Shown here in pieces: positions 27,701-41,600 of a DNA stretch of 64,000 nt. The first letter of the stretch is position 1. Each line of letters begins with the position of its first letter. Both the position numbers and the translations under genes were made by a program. Source of the stretch: Paguma larvata (lineage: Eukaryota > Chordata > Mammalia > Carnivora > Viverridae); assembly GCA_030068075.1 (NCBI GenBank), contig CM057825.1, positions 127,246,739-127,310,738 on the forward strand. The letters are read 5' to 3'. Under the pieces are notes generated by a model, which did no database searches, had not been told where the DNA came from, and worked only from the letters and a program-made list of their open reading frames with translations.

Positions 27701-30700
27701 TATGATCCAGCAATTCCACTTCTAGGTATATGCCAAAAGGAAATGAAAACAGATTTTGACAAGAAATATGCACTCCCATGCATATATCACAGCATTATTC
27801 ACAATAGCCAAGATATGGAAGCAACATGGGTCAAACTTAAACACAAGATGCTAAGTAAAATTAGAGACAAGTACGTTACTTATAAGTCAAATCTAAAACT
27901 ACTTAAACCTATATAAAAAAAATACAGGGTAAAATGTTGGTTACCAGGGGATGGAGGATGGATGCTGAGAGTGATGGTGTTTAAGGTCACAAACTTGTAA
28001 TGAGAAGTAAATAAGCCATAGAGCTCTAATGCACATTCTAATGAATATAAACAATAATATTGTACTATAATTATATAATGTGATAAATATTGCTACATTC
28101 ACAATCACAATATAATTATATAGACGTCTTAAAGTAGCATGCTATACACCTTAAACTTATACGTTACCTGTCAAATATTCAATAAAAAATTCACAATGAG
28201 GTATAACTTCACACAAACTTAGATTGCTATAATCAAAAACTGAAAAGTAGCAAAGGTTTGGTGAGAATGTGGAGAAATTTTTGCCCTCATATATTGCTAG
28301 TATGAATGTGAAATGTGTGGAACACAGTTTGGTGGTTCCTCAGAAAGTTAAACATAGAATTACATATGACCCAACAAGTCCACTCCTGAATATATATCCA
28401 AATGAATTTAAAATAAGGATTTAAATAAGAACTTGTACACAAATGCTCTTAGCAGCATTATTCGTAATAGTTTTTTCCCATAAAAAGTGGAAGAATCCAG
28501 ATGTTCATCCACTTATAAGTGGATAACAAAATGTGGTATATCCGTACAATGGAACATCCAACAATAAAGAGAAATGAATTACTGACATATGTTACAGCAT
28601 GGATGAGCCTTCAAAACATTAAGCTAAGTGAAAGAAGCCAAACAAAAAGGCCACTTATTGTATTATTTCATTTATATAAAATGTCCAAAATAGACAAATC
28701 CAGAAAGACAGTTAGTTACCAGATTAGTGGTTACCAGTGGCTAGGGGAAGGGAAGTAATTACAATTGCTTAATAGATACTGGGTTTTCTTTTGGGGTAAT
28801 GAAAATGTTACGGATCTAGGTAGTGGTGATGTTTGCACAACATTGTAAATGTATTAAACGTCCCAAATTGTTCACTTTAAAAACGCAAACCATGCACTTT
28901 TAAAAGTATATTTTATAATAACAAAATAAATTGCATTTCTGCATGTCAGCACAAATCAGTCGGAAAACACAATTTTGATAAAAAGAGAGTGATTTACCTT
29001 ACATCTCAGAGATGTCTGCTATTTGCATATTTAGAATTTAGCTGTTTGTATTAACTAATTTTCTCTGGAGTAAGGCCAAAAACTATAAACTATTATCCAT
29101 TTACATTTAAACTATTCTTTTTCTTCCTTATGAATGTTGTCATTAGTATTCTTTTCCTACTTAAAACTTTTACCTATTTATAGAATAAAAATTTTTCTCA
29201 CTTTAAATGACTTTAATTATTTGGCATGGCCTACAATAATGGTTAGATATACCACAAATACCTTCATTTTGTTTGCTTTATTTAATTACTAAGCATTCTG
29301 TTAATGGAGGCTCAGCCTTTAAAATTCATTGAGTATGTGGTAATGTTGTCTCCCTTCCAAACAGTAAAAACTAGAGAAAATCACCAGCAGGAGAACTTTT
29401 ATAAAAACCATAAATATACAGAAAAATCAAAAAGAGATGAATAACATATTAAGATAATTTTTTTCAAAAATTTTTAAATGTTTATTTGTGAGAGAGACAG
29501 AGACACAGTGCGAGTGGGGCAGAGGTAGAGAGAGTGGGAGACACAGAATATGAAACAGGCTCCAGGCTATGAGCTGTCAGCACAGAGCCTGATGCAGGGC
29601 TCGAACTCATGGACTATGAGATCATAACCTGAGCCGAAGTCAGATGCTCAACCACCTGAGCCACCCAGCCACCCCTATACTTTTTTAAATCTAGCTTAAA
29701 ACTCTTTTTGATCCTATATTTCTTAATTTTAGGGTTGTTTAGACTTCGTATCAGTTTTTAAAGTAAGGCTATCTCTTTTATCATCCTCAGTTACTGAAAA
29801 CAATGTCTATAGTTTTGGAGAATATGGGATTGCACAATTTTTGATTGCATTGGCTCTCTTGGGCTTATTTTATCTCCTTTTACTTTTGTGTGTGGAGACT
29901 ACATCCTGGAGCTTGAAAAACTTTGTCTTTCATAAAATTATATCTAATATCCACAACATATTCACAAAAGGCAAGGTGAGTAACTGACAGACTTTAAATA
30001 CAACTCAAAGAAAGCTCACTATTAGGCCAAAATGTATGAATCTACATACTCCTACCTCTATAAAAAAAAGTGATATAAAGAAAATATCACTCAATTATAT
30101 GAAGTTCTAACTAGAACTATTATGAATCACAAGTCTTTCATTTTAGTTCGGTTTCAGGTTCTTAAGCTTTGAATCTTCTACCAATAAGGATAAGTTTCAT
30201 TTGCAATGATTGACTATGATAGAAACCACTGTCTTGTTAACATACTCTCTTTGAGATGTATTGGTTCGTAATTATGGAATTGACTTTAAAAACTGTCTAG
30301 GATTTTAGGGCTTCATGGTTTCTGCCAGTTAGATTATTAATTACTGCTTTACATAGCTCTCATGATTCCACGTAATCTCAGTGTTTTGCTTAGGATTTTA
30401 AAAATTATTTTAATGGTCCATCCATTCAGTTATTGAATCCCTTCTGGTCTATACTTGAACCTCTGGAAGCAGAAAACCACTATATTTGTATCTTTGTAAC
30501 CTTTCTTCATTTATCCCAATTCTGCCTCTAGGTGCTATTGCAAGGCGGCTCTAGATCTTGGCCATAAGTTTCTCAGAGCCTGCATCTCTTTACTATTCGC
30601 AAAAGAGGATATCTTGAGACCCATATGGCCTCTTCTACTACCTGAAATTGTTATTAGGATGAATAGCATTTACCCAGAGTTTTATCTTCCTGTTTTGTTG

Positions 30701-33700
30701 CTAATTAATGCCTAGAACTACATAAGAAGCTAAAAATCCTGTTCTAGCTACTTTCACACCAAAGCGCATACAGATTTTACTATTCCAACTAGAAGATGTC
30801 TGGTTCAAAACAGGACAACAAAAAGAAACTTAAGTTTCAAAGCAACGTAGAAAACAGGATTTTTTTTCTAGCGCCTAGGTTATCTTGTCACTTTTTTCTG
30901 CCCTAACTTTCTTAGGCTGGGACAATAGTCCCTGAACCCTCTTTCAGGTATGAAAAAAGAAGTATGATGATTAGGGAGGGAGATTTCATGGTAATATTAT
31001 GACAGTATTTGATCTATAAGGCCTTCCCCTATTTCTCACTGCTCCTGTATGCTGAGAGAACAGGACCAAGCAAAGGAATAATGCTTGTATTAGGCCAAGA
31101 CCTCAAACTTTATATAATTTAATGAACCAGTCTGGTTATCCTTGGTATCCTTAAACCAAAGCAAGCTAAATTGTTTATGCTCTTTAAGTCAAAAGTTCAA
31201 TCTCAAGGTTTTTTTTAATATTCCAAAATAAGAAAAAAGTCACAATTATCTATGAGATTGAAAAGATAAAATTTTCCAGGGCACCTGGGTGGCTCAGTCA
31301 GTTACGTGTCCGACTTCGGTTCAGGTTATGGTCTCAGTGGGTTCGACATCCCTGTCGGGCTCTGTGATAACAGCTCAGAACCTGGAACCTACTTCAGATT
31401 CTGTGTTTCCCTCTCTCTCTTTACTCTCCCTGCTTGTGCTATGTCTCTCTCTCAAAAATAAATAACATTAATAAAAATTTTTAAATAAATAAATAATACG
31501 GTTTTTCAGAGTGGCTGTACCAGTTTGTATTCCCACCAACAGTGCAAGAAGGTTCCCCCTTTTCCACATCTTGGCCAACATCTGCTGTTTCTTGTGTTGT
31601 TCATTTTAGCCATTCTGACAGGTGTGAGGTGATATCTCCTTGCAGTTTTGATTTGTATTCCCTGATGATCAGTGATGATGAGCATCTTTTCATGTGTCTG
31701 TTAGCCATCTGGATGTCCTCTTTGGGAAAATGTCTATTCCTGTCCTCTGCTCATTTTTTAATTGGATCATTTGTCTTTTGGGTGTTGAGTTTGGTATAGA
31801 TTTTGGATACTAACCCTTTATCAGCTATGTCAATTGCAGATAACTTCTTCCATTCCATAGGTTGCTTTTTAGTTTTGTGGTTTCCTTTGCTGTGCAGAAA
31901 CTTTTTATTTTGATGAAGTCCCAATAGTTTGCTTTTGCTTTTGTTTCCCTTGCCTCAGGAGACATATCTAGAAGGAAGTTGCTATGGCCAATGTGAAAGA
32001 GATTACTGCCTGTGTTCTTCCCTGGGATTTTTATGCTTTCAGGCCTCACATTTACGTCTTTAATACATTTTGAATTTATTTTTGGTTATGGTGTAAGAAA
32101 GCGATTCAGTTTCATTCTTTTGCATGTTGCTGTCCAGTTTTCCCAGCACCATTTGTTGAAGAGACTGTCTTTTTCCCATTGGATATTCTTTACTGCTTTG
32201 CTGAAGACTAATTGACCATTGAGTTGTAGGTTCATCTCTGGGTTTTCTATTCTATTCCATTGATCTTTATGTCTAGTTTTGTGCCAGTACCGTACTGTTT
32301 TGGTCACTACAGCTTTTCAATATAAGTTGAAGTCTGGAATTGTGATGCTCCCAGCTTTCCATTTCTTTTTCAAGGTTGCTTTGGCTATTCAGGGTCTTTT
32401 GCGATTCCATACATATTTTAAGATTATTTTTTCTAGCTCTGCAAAAAATGCTGTTGGTATTTAGATAAGGATTGCATTAAATGTGTATATTGCTTGGGTA
32501 AAAGAGACATTTTAACAATATTTGTTCTTCCAGACCATAAGCATGGAATTTTTTTTTTCCATTTCTTTGTGTTATCTTCAATTACTTTCATCAATGTTTC
32601 ATAGTTTTAATAGTACAGATCTTTTACCTCTTTGGTTAGGTTTATTCCTGATATCTTATTGCTTTTGTGCAATTGTAAGTGGGATTGATTCCTTAATTTC
32701 TGTGTCTGCTGTTTCATTGTTAGTGTATGTAAATACAACAGATTTATGTACACTGATTTTGTATCCTATGACTTTATGTTTCAACTCTCGCATTTTTTTG
32801 GCGGAGTCTTTCAGGTTTTGTATGTAGAGTATCATGTCATCTGCAAATAGTGAACGTTTGGCTTCTTCATTGCCAGTTCGGATGCCTTTAATTTCTTTTT
32901 GTTTTCTGATTGCTTTGGCTAGCACTTCCAGTACTATTTTAAATATAACAGTGGTGAGAGTGGACATCCCTGTCTTGTTCCTGACCATAGAGAAAAAGCT
33001 CTCAGTTTTTCCCCACTGAAGATGATTCTAGCTGTGGGTTTTTCATGTATGGCCTTTATTATGTTGAGGTATGTTCCCTCTAACTTTACTTTGTTGAGGG
33101 TTTTTATCATGAATGAATGTTGTACTTCGTCAAATGCTTTTTCTGCATCTAGTGAAATGATCATATGATTCTTAGCCCAGACCCCCCTTCAATGAAGAAG
33201 TTGTTGCCCACAGCTTTTGGGAATGCTGTCTTCATACAGCCTTCATTTATCATTATCTTCATGAATTGCTCCATCTGCAAAAAGTCTTCTCTCCCAAGGT
33301 GACAATTCTTCCCATATGACCTGCATCCAGTCACTTACAGATGCAAGAGTAAAATGTTTGGTCATCTCAATGCCACTCAAATAACTCAGGGCTTCCCAAG
33401 AGGTCAGCTGAATACATCATTTGACCTGCATCATAGCTGGAGTTCTCCCTCTGTGTGCTCCACTTTCCTTCCTTTCACTTACATAGATTTTGGTCCCAAG
33501 GGACCTCTACCTGAAAGTTAATACCAGGAGAGTTCTGAGACTTAATGATTAATGAGACAGATGATTGGGACTGGATGATTCTCTGCTCAGCTGTCAATGA
33601 GGTCCATGTTACTGGTGGCAAAAGAAACACAGATAGCCTCTGGCATAGAGTAGTGGTCCAATTGTTAAATTTTTCACCAGTGGTGAAATGGGATGATATG

Positions 33701-36700
33701 TCAGGAAGTGAATGCACTGACTGATGGAATATATGAAGGGATCAAGAAATATGGGGAAAAGAGCAGCCGTAACAACAATGGAATTGTGAGACTATTGCTA
33801 AGCTCTTTGCTTTATAAGATAAAAGGCTGAGAGTTATTAGTAGGAGATTGAAAACCAACGGTGAAGGTGAAAGGGTCTCCTTGGTCGCATATAATGGAGC
33901 TCTCATTTTCTTCAGTGGAAGAGCGAGAAAAGTGAGTACTAGGATCAAGGTCCAATTTTCAGATTTTATGAACTCCAGGAAGGTCAGACTCTCTTTCGAG
34001 GCAGAAGTGCTATGCCACAATCACAGCTTCTTAGAAAAGAATGGGAGTCTGATGCATGAAATAGGGACATCTGAGTTAATGACCCAAAAATCTTAAATTC
34101 CCAGATTCCCCTGAACACTGAGTCTGAAGACTCAGTAATCTACCAAATTCACCCTCACTAATCAATAGAATACAAAGACAGAAAATCAGTAAAGAACAGT
34201 AGGACACTATCTACCAACTAGATCTAGTTGACATTTATAGAACACTCCCCCTAGTAAGAACAGTGCACACAGAACCTTCACCAAAATACACCAAGGTATC
34301 TATTTATATAGTCTACAGCAAACGTAATGGTTAAAGAATGAATGTTTTCCTCCTAATACTGAAAGCAGACAAGGATGTTCACTCTTACTGCTCATACACA
34401 ACGAATTTTTAGGCTGGAAAAGAAAAAAAAAATTAAAGTAGCTCTCTTCTCGGTACACCTGGGTGGTTCAGTCGGTTAAGCATCTGACACTGACTCAGGT
34501 CATGATCTCAGGGTTCATGAGTTTGAGACCTGCATGAAGTCTGGGCTGACAGCTCAAAGCCTACTTCAGATTCTGTGTCTCCGTCTCTCTCTGCCCCTAC
34601 CCCATTTATACTCACTCTCTCTCGTTCTCTCTCAAAAATAAATAAACATGAAAAAAAGCAGCTCTCTTTTTATTCTGTTGACTAGCATGTTTGCTGAGCT
34701 AAATATATGCTCATTGTCCTGCTCCATTCCTCCTTAACCAAGTACTTGGTTAAATGAGTACTTGATGCAAAAATAGACAATTAAAAAATAACAGAATTGT
34801 GCTTAAACAGTACTAATTACTATTGACAAAACATGCTCTGTTGTTTCATTCCTACATAACTCTCACTAAGCTCCCACTGCTGATGGTAACTTTCTTCTAT
34901 CCCCACCCTACCTTCCCTCTTTCAATAAATCCTTATTTATTCTTCAAGTTCAGACTTCATCTATAGTAGGGATTTCCTTCAGTAAGAAAGAATTCATTTT
35001 TTTTTAACTTGGACCTCATGGTGTCTTCAACGTATTTTATTTGTAACAAATCACACTAAACAATAGTAATAGTACCAGTGTGGCTTTAGTTTTCATTAAA
35101 TACCCATGCTATTGGCAAGAATATACTACTTTCTCAGCTGTGGAAAAACTTGTTCAAGACTACAATTTCCAAATCTAAGCAAGGCAAGAATAAATTTGTG
35201 CATGAGAGTGCAGGAAATTGGTAGGAAGACTCTTGGAAATTAATTAAAACATTTTCTGACATACTTGATATTACTCCTTTGGGTCAGCTTTCAAAAGTTC
35301 ACTCAGTTTAAACCAGATATCTAAAGTGTGTTCCTATCTTTGATTCTTGTCTTGAAAAGTCTACAGTGTCCAACCAAGTAATCAACGACTATGAGGATGA
35401 AGATATAAAAAATGAAGAAAAGAAGGCCCTGACACTGACCAAGTTAAATAACACCCCACTAGTTCTAAAAGAACTTACAAAGGTAAAGCCATTCAATAAC
35501 CAACATTGCTCTGAACTTTAGCTCACCATCCCTGCTGAGAATTTATTTTTATTACTAAGTCATTGGAGTTCTATGGGATCTGTGTATATTCTGGTAAAAT
35601 AGAAGGCTAGGAGGGCAAGAGTGCTTGTGAAACTGTTACAGGTACCAGTCTACTGGGGTCTGAAGTTATGGTTATGATTGACCCATAATCAGTGCTCTAC
35701 TACATTGTTGGGTATTTTTTCCCCTAATTTTCTCAGGTTTATTATAAGTGTCCAGTTGTAAAGGCTCTAAGAAGTATCTCCCTTGTAGTAAAAAAATATG
35801 AGTGCTTTGGGTTACTTGGATTAAGTGGAGCCGGGAAAACCACTACATTCAAAATATTGACTGGAGAGGAGACCCCAACATCTGGAGCTGTGTTCATTGA
35901 TGGCTTTAGCATCACCAAAAGTATCAGAAAGGTATTTCTGCTCCTAATCACTGAGTTGGCACCCTATGGGAGGAGACAACTGGGCAAGTGGGTGGGGGAC
36001 ATGAAAGGGAAGCTGGATGCATGGATGTTATTGTCTCAAAAGTAATAGAATCCAGGGATAGTAATAGTCATGATAACATATCGCGTTTGGGAAAAGACAA
36101 ATAGTCTTTCTGGCTGAAACAAAGTGGGCCAAAACAGAAACAGGAAGAGAAGTTATTTCTTTTTTTTTTAATTTTTTTAACATTTTAATTTATTATTGAG
36201 AGACAGAGAGAGACAGAACATGAGCAGGAGAGGGGCAGAGAGATGGGGAGACACAGAATCTGAAGGAGGCTCCAGGCTCTGAGCTGTCAGCACAGAGCCT
36301 GACGCGGGGCTTGAACTCACAAACTGTAAGATTATGACCTGAGCCAAAGTCGGACACCCAACCAACTGAGCCACCCAGGTGCCCCGAGAAGTTATTTCAT
36401 GTAACCTGCTATGACATAATTAAGAGTTTGATAAAAAAAAAACAATGATTAGAAAAAGTAGTTTTGAAAGATAGTAAGAAAGTGCCTGGATGATTCAGTT
36501 GATTAAGTGTCTCACTCTTGACTTCAGCTCAGGTGATGATCTCACAGTCACAAGATTGAGCCCTGTGTTGGGCTCTGCAGTGGGTGTAGAGCCTGCTTAA
36601 GATTCTCTCTCTCGGTCTGCCTCCCCTCAGCTCACACTCTTTCCCTCTTGAAAGAAAGGAAGGAAGGAAGAGTCAGTCAAACTAACACGGTTTGCCCTCC

Positions 36701-38611
36701 ATTTGGATGTGGATTGTAAGGAAAATAAATGATCAGAGTTAAGATGATGGATGAATAAAGAGACCCTAAGCTTGTCTTGTCTCTCAAACACAGCTAGATA
36801 GTTATCAAATCATTCTGAACACTCAACAAGTCAATCAGAGGTCTGAGAAGGGGGGAAAAAACCTGCAAGTCTACAAGTAGAAAAGCAACCACTTTCTGGA
36901 AGATTCTTTTAACAAGGAAACCAAAACACACTCAAGATATAGTTTGTTCTGTTTTGTTGTTGGTTTTCTTTTTGTTTTTTGTTTTTTCTTTTCTTTTCTG
37001 GACAAAATGACAAGACAGAGAATTTCACCCCAAAAGAAAGAGCAAGAAGTAGAACTCATGGACAAGGATTTATTCTATACAGATATAAGTAGGATGTCCG
37101 AAAGAGAATTTAAAACAGTGCTTATGAAGCACTAGCTGGGCTTGATAAAAGCATAGAAGGCACCAGAGAATCCCTTTCTGCAGAGATAAAACAACTAAAA
37201 TCTAGTCAGGCTGAAATTAAAAATGCTATAATCAAGATGCAAACCCTAATGAATGCCATAATGATGATGGATGACACAGAGGCCTGACTTAGTGATATAG
37301 AAAGTAAAACTGTGGAAAATAATGAAGCTGAAAAGAAGAGAGAAAGAAAGGTCTTGGATCATGAAGGCAAACTTAGGAAACTGAGTGACTTATTAAAACA
37401 TAATAACATTCATGTCATAAAAGTCCCAGAAGATGGACAGAGAAAAAGGGGCAGAAGGTTTATTTGAACAAATTATAGCTGAAAACTTCCCTAATCCGGG
37501 GAATGACACAGACATCAAAATCCAAGAAGCACAGAGAACATCCATTAAATTCAACAAAAGCTGACCATCACCAAGGAATAAAATAGACAAAGAAGGAATC
37601 CTGAAAACCGCAAGGTGGGGGAAAGTACCTACCCTACAAGGAAAGACAGACCAGGTTCACAGCAAACATATCCACAGAAACTTGGCAGGCTAGAAAGGAG
37701 TGTCAGAATATATTAAACAGGCTAAATGGGAAAAATATGCAGCCAAATAATACTCTATCCAGCAAGGCTGTCATTCAGAATAGGAGGAGAGATAAAGAGC
37801 CACCCAGACAAACAAAACCTAAAGGAGTTTGTGACCACTAAACCAGCCCTGCAAGAAATTTTAAGGGGGAGGGAGGGCTCTTTCAGTGGAGAAAAAAAGA
37901 AGACAAAAAGCAACAAAGACTAGAAAGGATCAGAGAACATCACCAGAAACATCAAATCTGCAGGTAACACAGTAGCACTAAATTTTTATCTTTCAGTAAT
38001 CACTCTGAGTATAAATGGACTAAATGCTCCAATCAAAAGATATATGGTATCAAAATGGATTAAAATGTTTAAAAAATCCATCTATATGCTGCTGACAAAA
38101 GACTCATTTTAGACCTAAAGACACCTGCAGTTGTAAGTGAGGGGTAGAGAACCATCTATTATGCCAATAGACATGAAAAAAAAAAGCCAGAGTAGGTGTA
38201 CTGATATCAAACTAGATTTTAAAACAAAGACGATAACAAGAGATGAAGAAGGGCATTGTATCATAATTAAGGGATCTATTCATCAGGAAGATCTAACAGT
38301 TGTAAAGATTTATTCCCCCAACTTGAAGCATTCAAATATATAAATTAATTAATAACAAACATAAACTCATTGATAATAATGCAATAATAGCAGGAGACTT
38401 TAACACCCCACCTACAGCAATGGACAGATTGTCTAAGCAGAAAATCAACAAGGCTGGGGCACCTGGGTGGCTCAGTCTGTTGAGCATCTTACTCCTAGTT
38501 TCAGCTCAGGTTGTAATCTCATGGTTCATGAGTTTGAGCCCTGCATCAAGCTCCATGCTGTCAGTGCAGAGTCTGCTTGAGATTCTCTCTCCCTCTCTCC
38601 CTCCCCTGCTT

Positions 38612-38656
<45 letters not shown>

Positions 38657-41600
38657 ATAAATAAACAAACTTAAGAAAAAAAATAAAGAAAATCAACAAG
38701 AGAACAATGGCTTTGAATGACACACTGGACCAGATGGACTCAACAGATATATTCAAAACATTCCATCCGAAAGCAGCAGAATACACAGTCTTCTTGAGTA
38801 CACATGAAATATTTTCCAAAATAGATCACATACTGGGTCACAAATCAGCCCCCAACAAGTACTAAAAGATCAAGATCATACATAAATATTTTTGGATCAC
38901 AATGCTCTGAAACTTGAAGTCAACCACAAGAAAAAAATTGGAAAGCCCTCAAATACATAGAAGTTAAAGAATACCCTACTAAAGAATGAATGGGTTAACC
39001 AGGAAATTAAAGAAGAAATGAAAAAATACATGGAAGCAAATGAAAATGAAAACATGACAGTCCAAAATCTTTGGGATGTAGCAAAGGCACTCCTAAAAGG
39101 GAAATATATTGCAGTACAGGCCTATCACAAGAAGTAAGGAAGGTCTCAAATACACAACCTAACCTTACACCGAAAGGGGTTAGAAATGGAACAGCAAATA
39201 AAGCCTAAAGCTAGCAGGAGAAGGGAAATAATAAAGATGAGCAGAAATAAATGATATAGAACAAAAAAAAAAAAATAAGGGCGCCTGGGTGGCTCAGTAG
39301 GTTAAGCAGCTGACTTCAGCTCAGGTCATGATCTCACGGTCTGTGGGTTCGGGCCTCGCGTCGGGCTCTGTGCTGACAGCTCAGAGCCTGGAGCCTGCTT
39401 CAGATTCTGTGTCTCCCTCTCTCTCTGCCCTTCCCCTACTCATGCGCTCTCTCTCTCTCTATCAAAAATAAACTTTAAAATATATATATGTAGTAGAACA
39501 GATGAACAAAACTAAGAGCTGTTTCTTTGAAAGAATTTTTAAAATTGATAAATTTCTAGGAAGACTTATCAAAAAGAAAAAAGACCCAAATAGATAAAAT
39601 TACAAATGAAAGAGGAGAGATCACAACCAACAGCACAGAAATACAAACAATTATTAGAGAGTACTCTGAAAAATTATATGCCAACAAACTGGGCAATCTG
39701 GAAGAAATGGACAAATTCCTAGAAACTTTAAAAATATCAAAACTGAAACAGGAAGAAATAAAAAATTTGAAAAGACCCATAACCAGCAAAGAAATTGAAT
39801 CTGTAATCAAAACTCTCCAAACAAACCAGTGTCCTGGACCACATTGCTTCCCTGGGGAATTCTACCAGACAATTAGAGAAGAGTTAATACCTATTCTTAT
39901 CAAACTCTTCCAAAAAGTAGAAATGAAACAAAAACTTCCAAACTCATTCTATGAAGCCAATGTTACCTTGAATCCAAAACCAGACAAAAATCCCACTATA
40001 AAGGAGAATTACCGGCCAATATCCCTGATGAACATGGGTGCAAAAAATTTTCAATAAAATACTAGCAAATCGAATTCAACAGTACATTAAAAGATTTATG
40101 CACCATGATCAAATGGGATATATTCCTGGGCTGCAGGGCTGGTTCAATTTTCACAAATCAATCAACATGATACACCACATTAATAAAAGTAAGGATAAGA
40201 ACCATAGAATTCTGTCAAGAGATGCAGAAAAAGTATTTGACAAAATACAACATCCATTCTTAATGAAAACCCTCAACAAAGCAGGAATAGATGGAACATA
40301 CCTCAACATCATAAAGGCCACCTACACCTGAGAGTGTTTCCCCTATAGTCAGGAACAAGACAAGGATTTCCACTCTGACCACTATCGTTCAACGTAGTAA
40401 TGGAAGTCCTAGCCACAGCAATCAGACAACAAAAAGAAAGAAAAGTCATCTTCGGATTGGCAATGAAGAAGTCAAGCTTTCCCTATTTGCAGTTGACATG
40501 ATACTCTATGTAGAAAACCCAAAAGATTCCACCAAAAAATTGCTAGAACTATTACATGAATTCAGCAAAGTCACAGAAAATAAAATCAACAGGCAGAGAT
40601 CAATTTCATTTCATTTCTATACACCAATAATGAAGCAGCGGAAAAAGAAATCAAAGAATTGATGCCATTTGCACCAAAAATAATAAGATACCTAGGAATA
40701 AACCTAACTAAAGAGGTAAAAGATCTGTACTCTGAAACTATAGAATATTTATGAAACAAAAAATTGAAGAGGACACAATGGAAAAGCATTCCATGCTCAT
40801 GGATTGAAAGAACAAAAATTGTTAAAATGTCTATACTACCCAAATCAATCAACACATTTAATGCAGTCTCTATCAAAATACCACCAGCATTTTTCACAAA
40901 GCCAGAACAAACAATCCTAAAATTTGTATGGAACCACAAAAGACCCCAAATAACCAAAGCAATCCTGAAAAATAAAAACTGGAGGCACCATGATTCCGGA
41001 TATCAAGCTATATTACAAACCTATAGTCATCAAGACAAAACAGTATGGTACTGGCACAAAAACAGAAAAAATAGACACATGGATCAATGGAACAGAATAG
41101 AAAACTCAGAAATGGATCCACAACGCTATGGTCAGAATGGCTAAAATTAACAACTCAAGAAACAACAGATGCTGGCGAGGATGTGGAGAAACAGGAACCC
41201 TCTTGCACTGTCTGGGAATGCAAACTGGTGCATTTCTCTGGAAAACTATGGAGTTTCCTCAAAAAAATTAAAAATAAAACTACCCTATGACCCAGCAATT
41301 GCACCACTAGGTATTTGCCCAAAGGTTACAGATATACAGATTCAAAGGGGTATATGCACCCCCATGTTGATAGCACCATTATCAGCAATAGCCAAACTAT
41401 GGAGAGCCCAAATGTCCATCGACTGGTGAATGGATGAAGAAGATTTTATATATATATATATATATAAAATATATATATATAATATATATATAGGTGAATA
41501 AAGAAGATTATATATATATATATATATAGCTGAATTCATGTAATAGTTTTAGCAATTTTTTGGTGGAATCTTTTGGGTTTTATATATATATATATAATCT

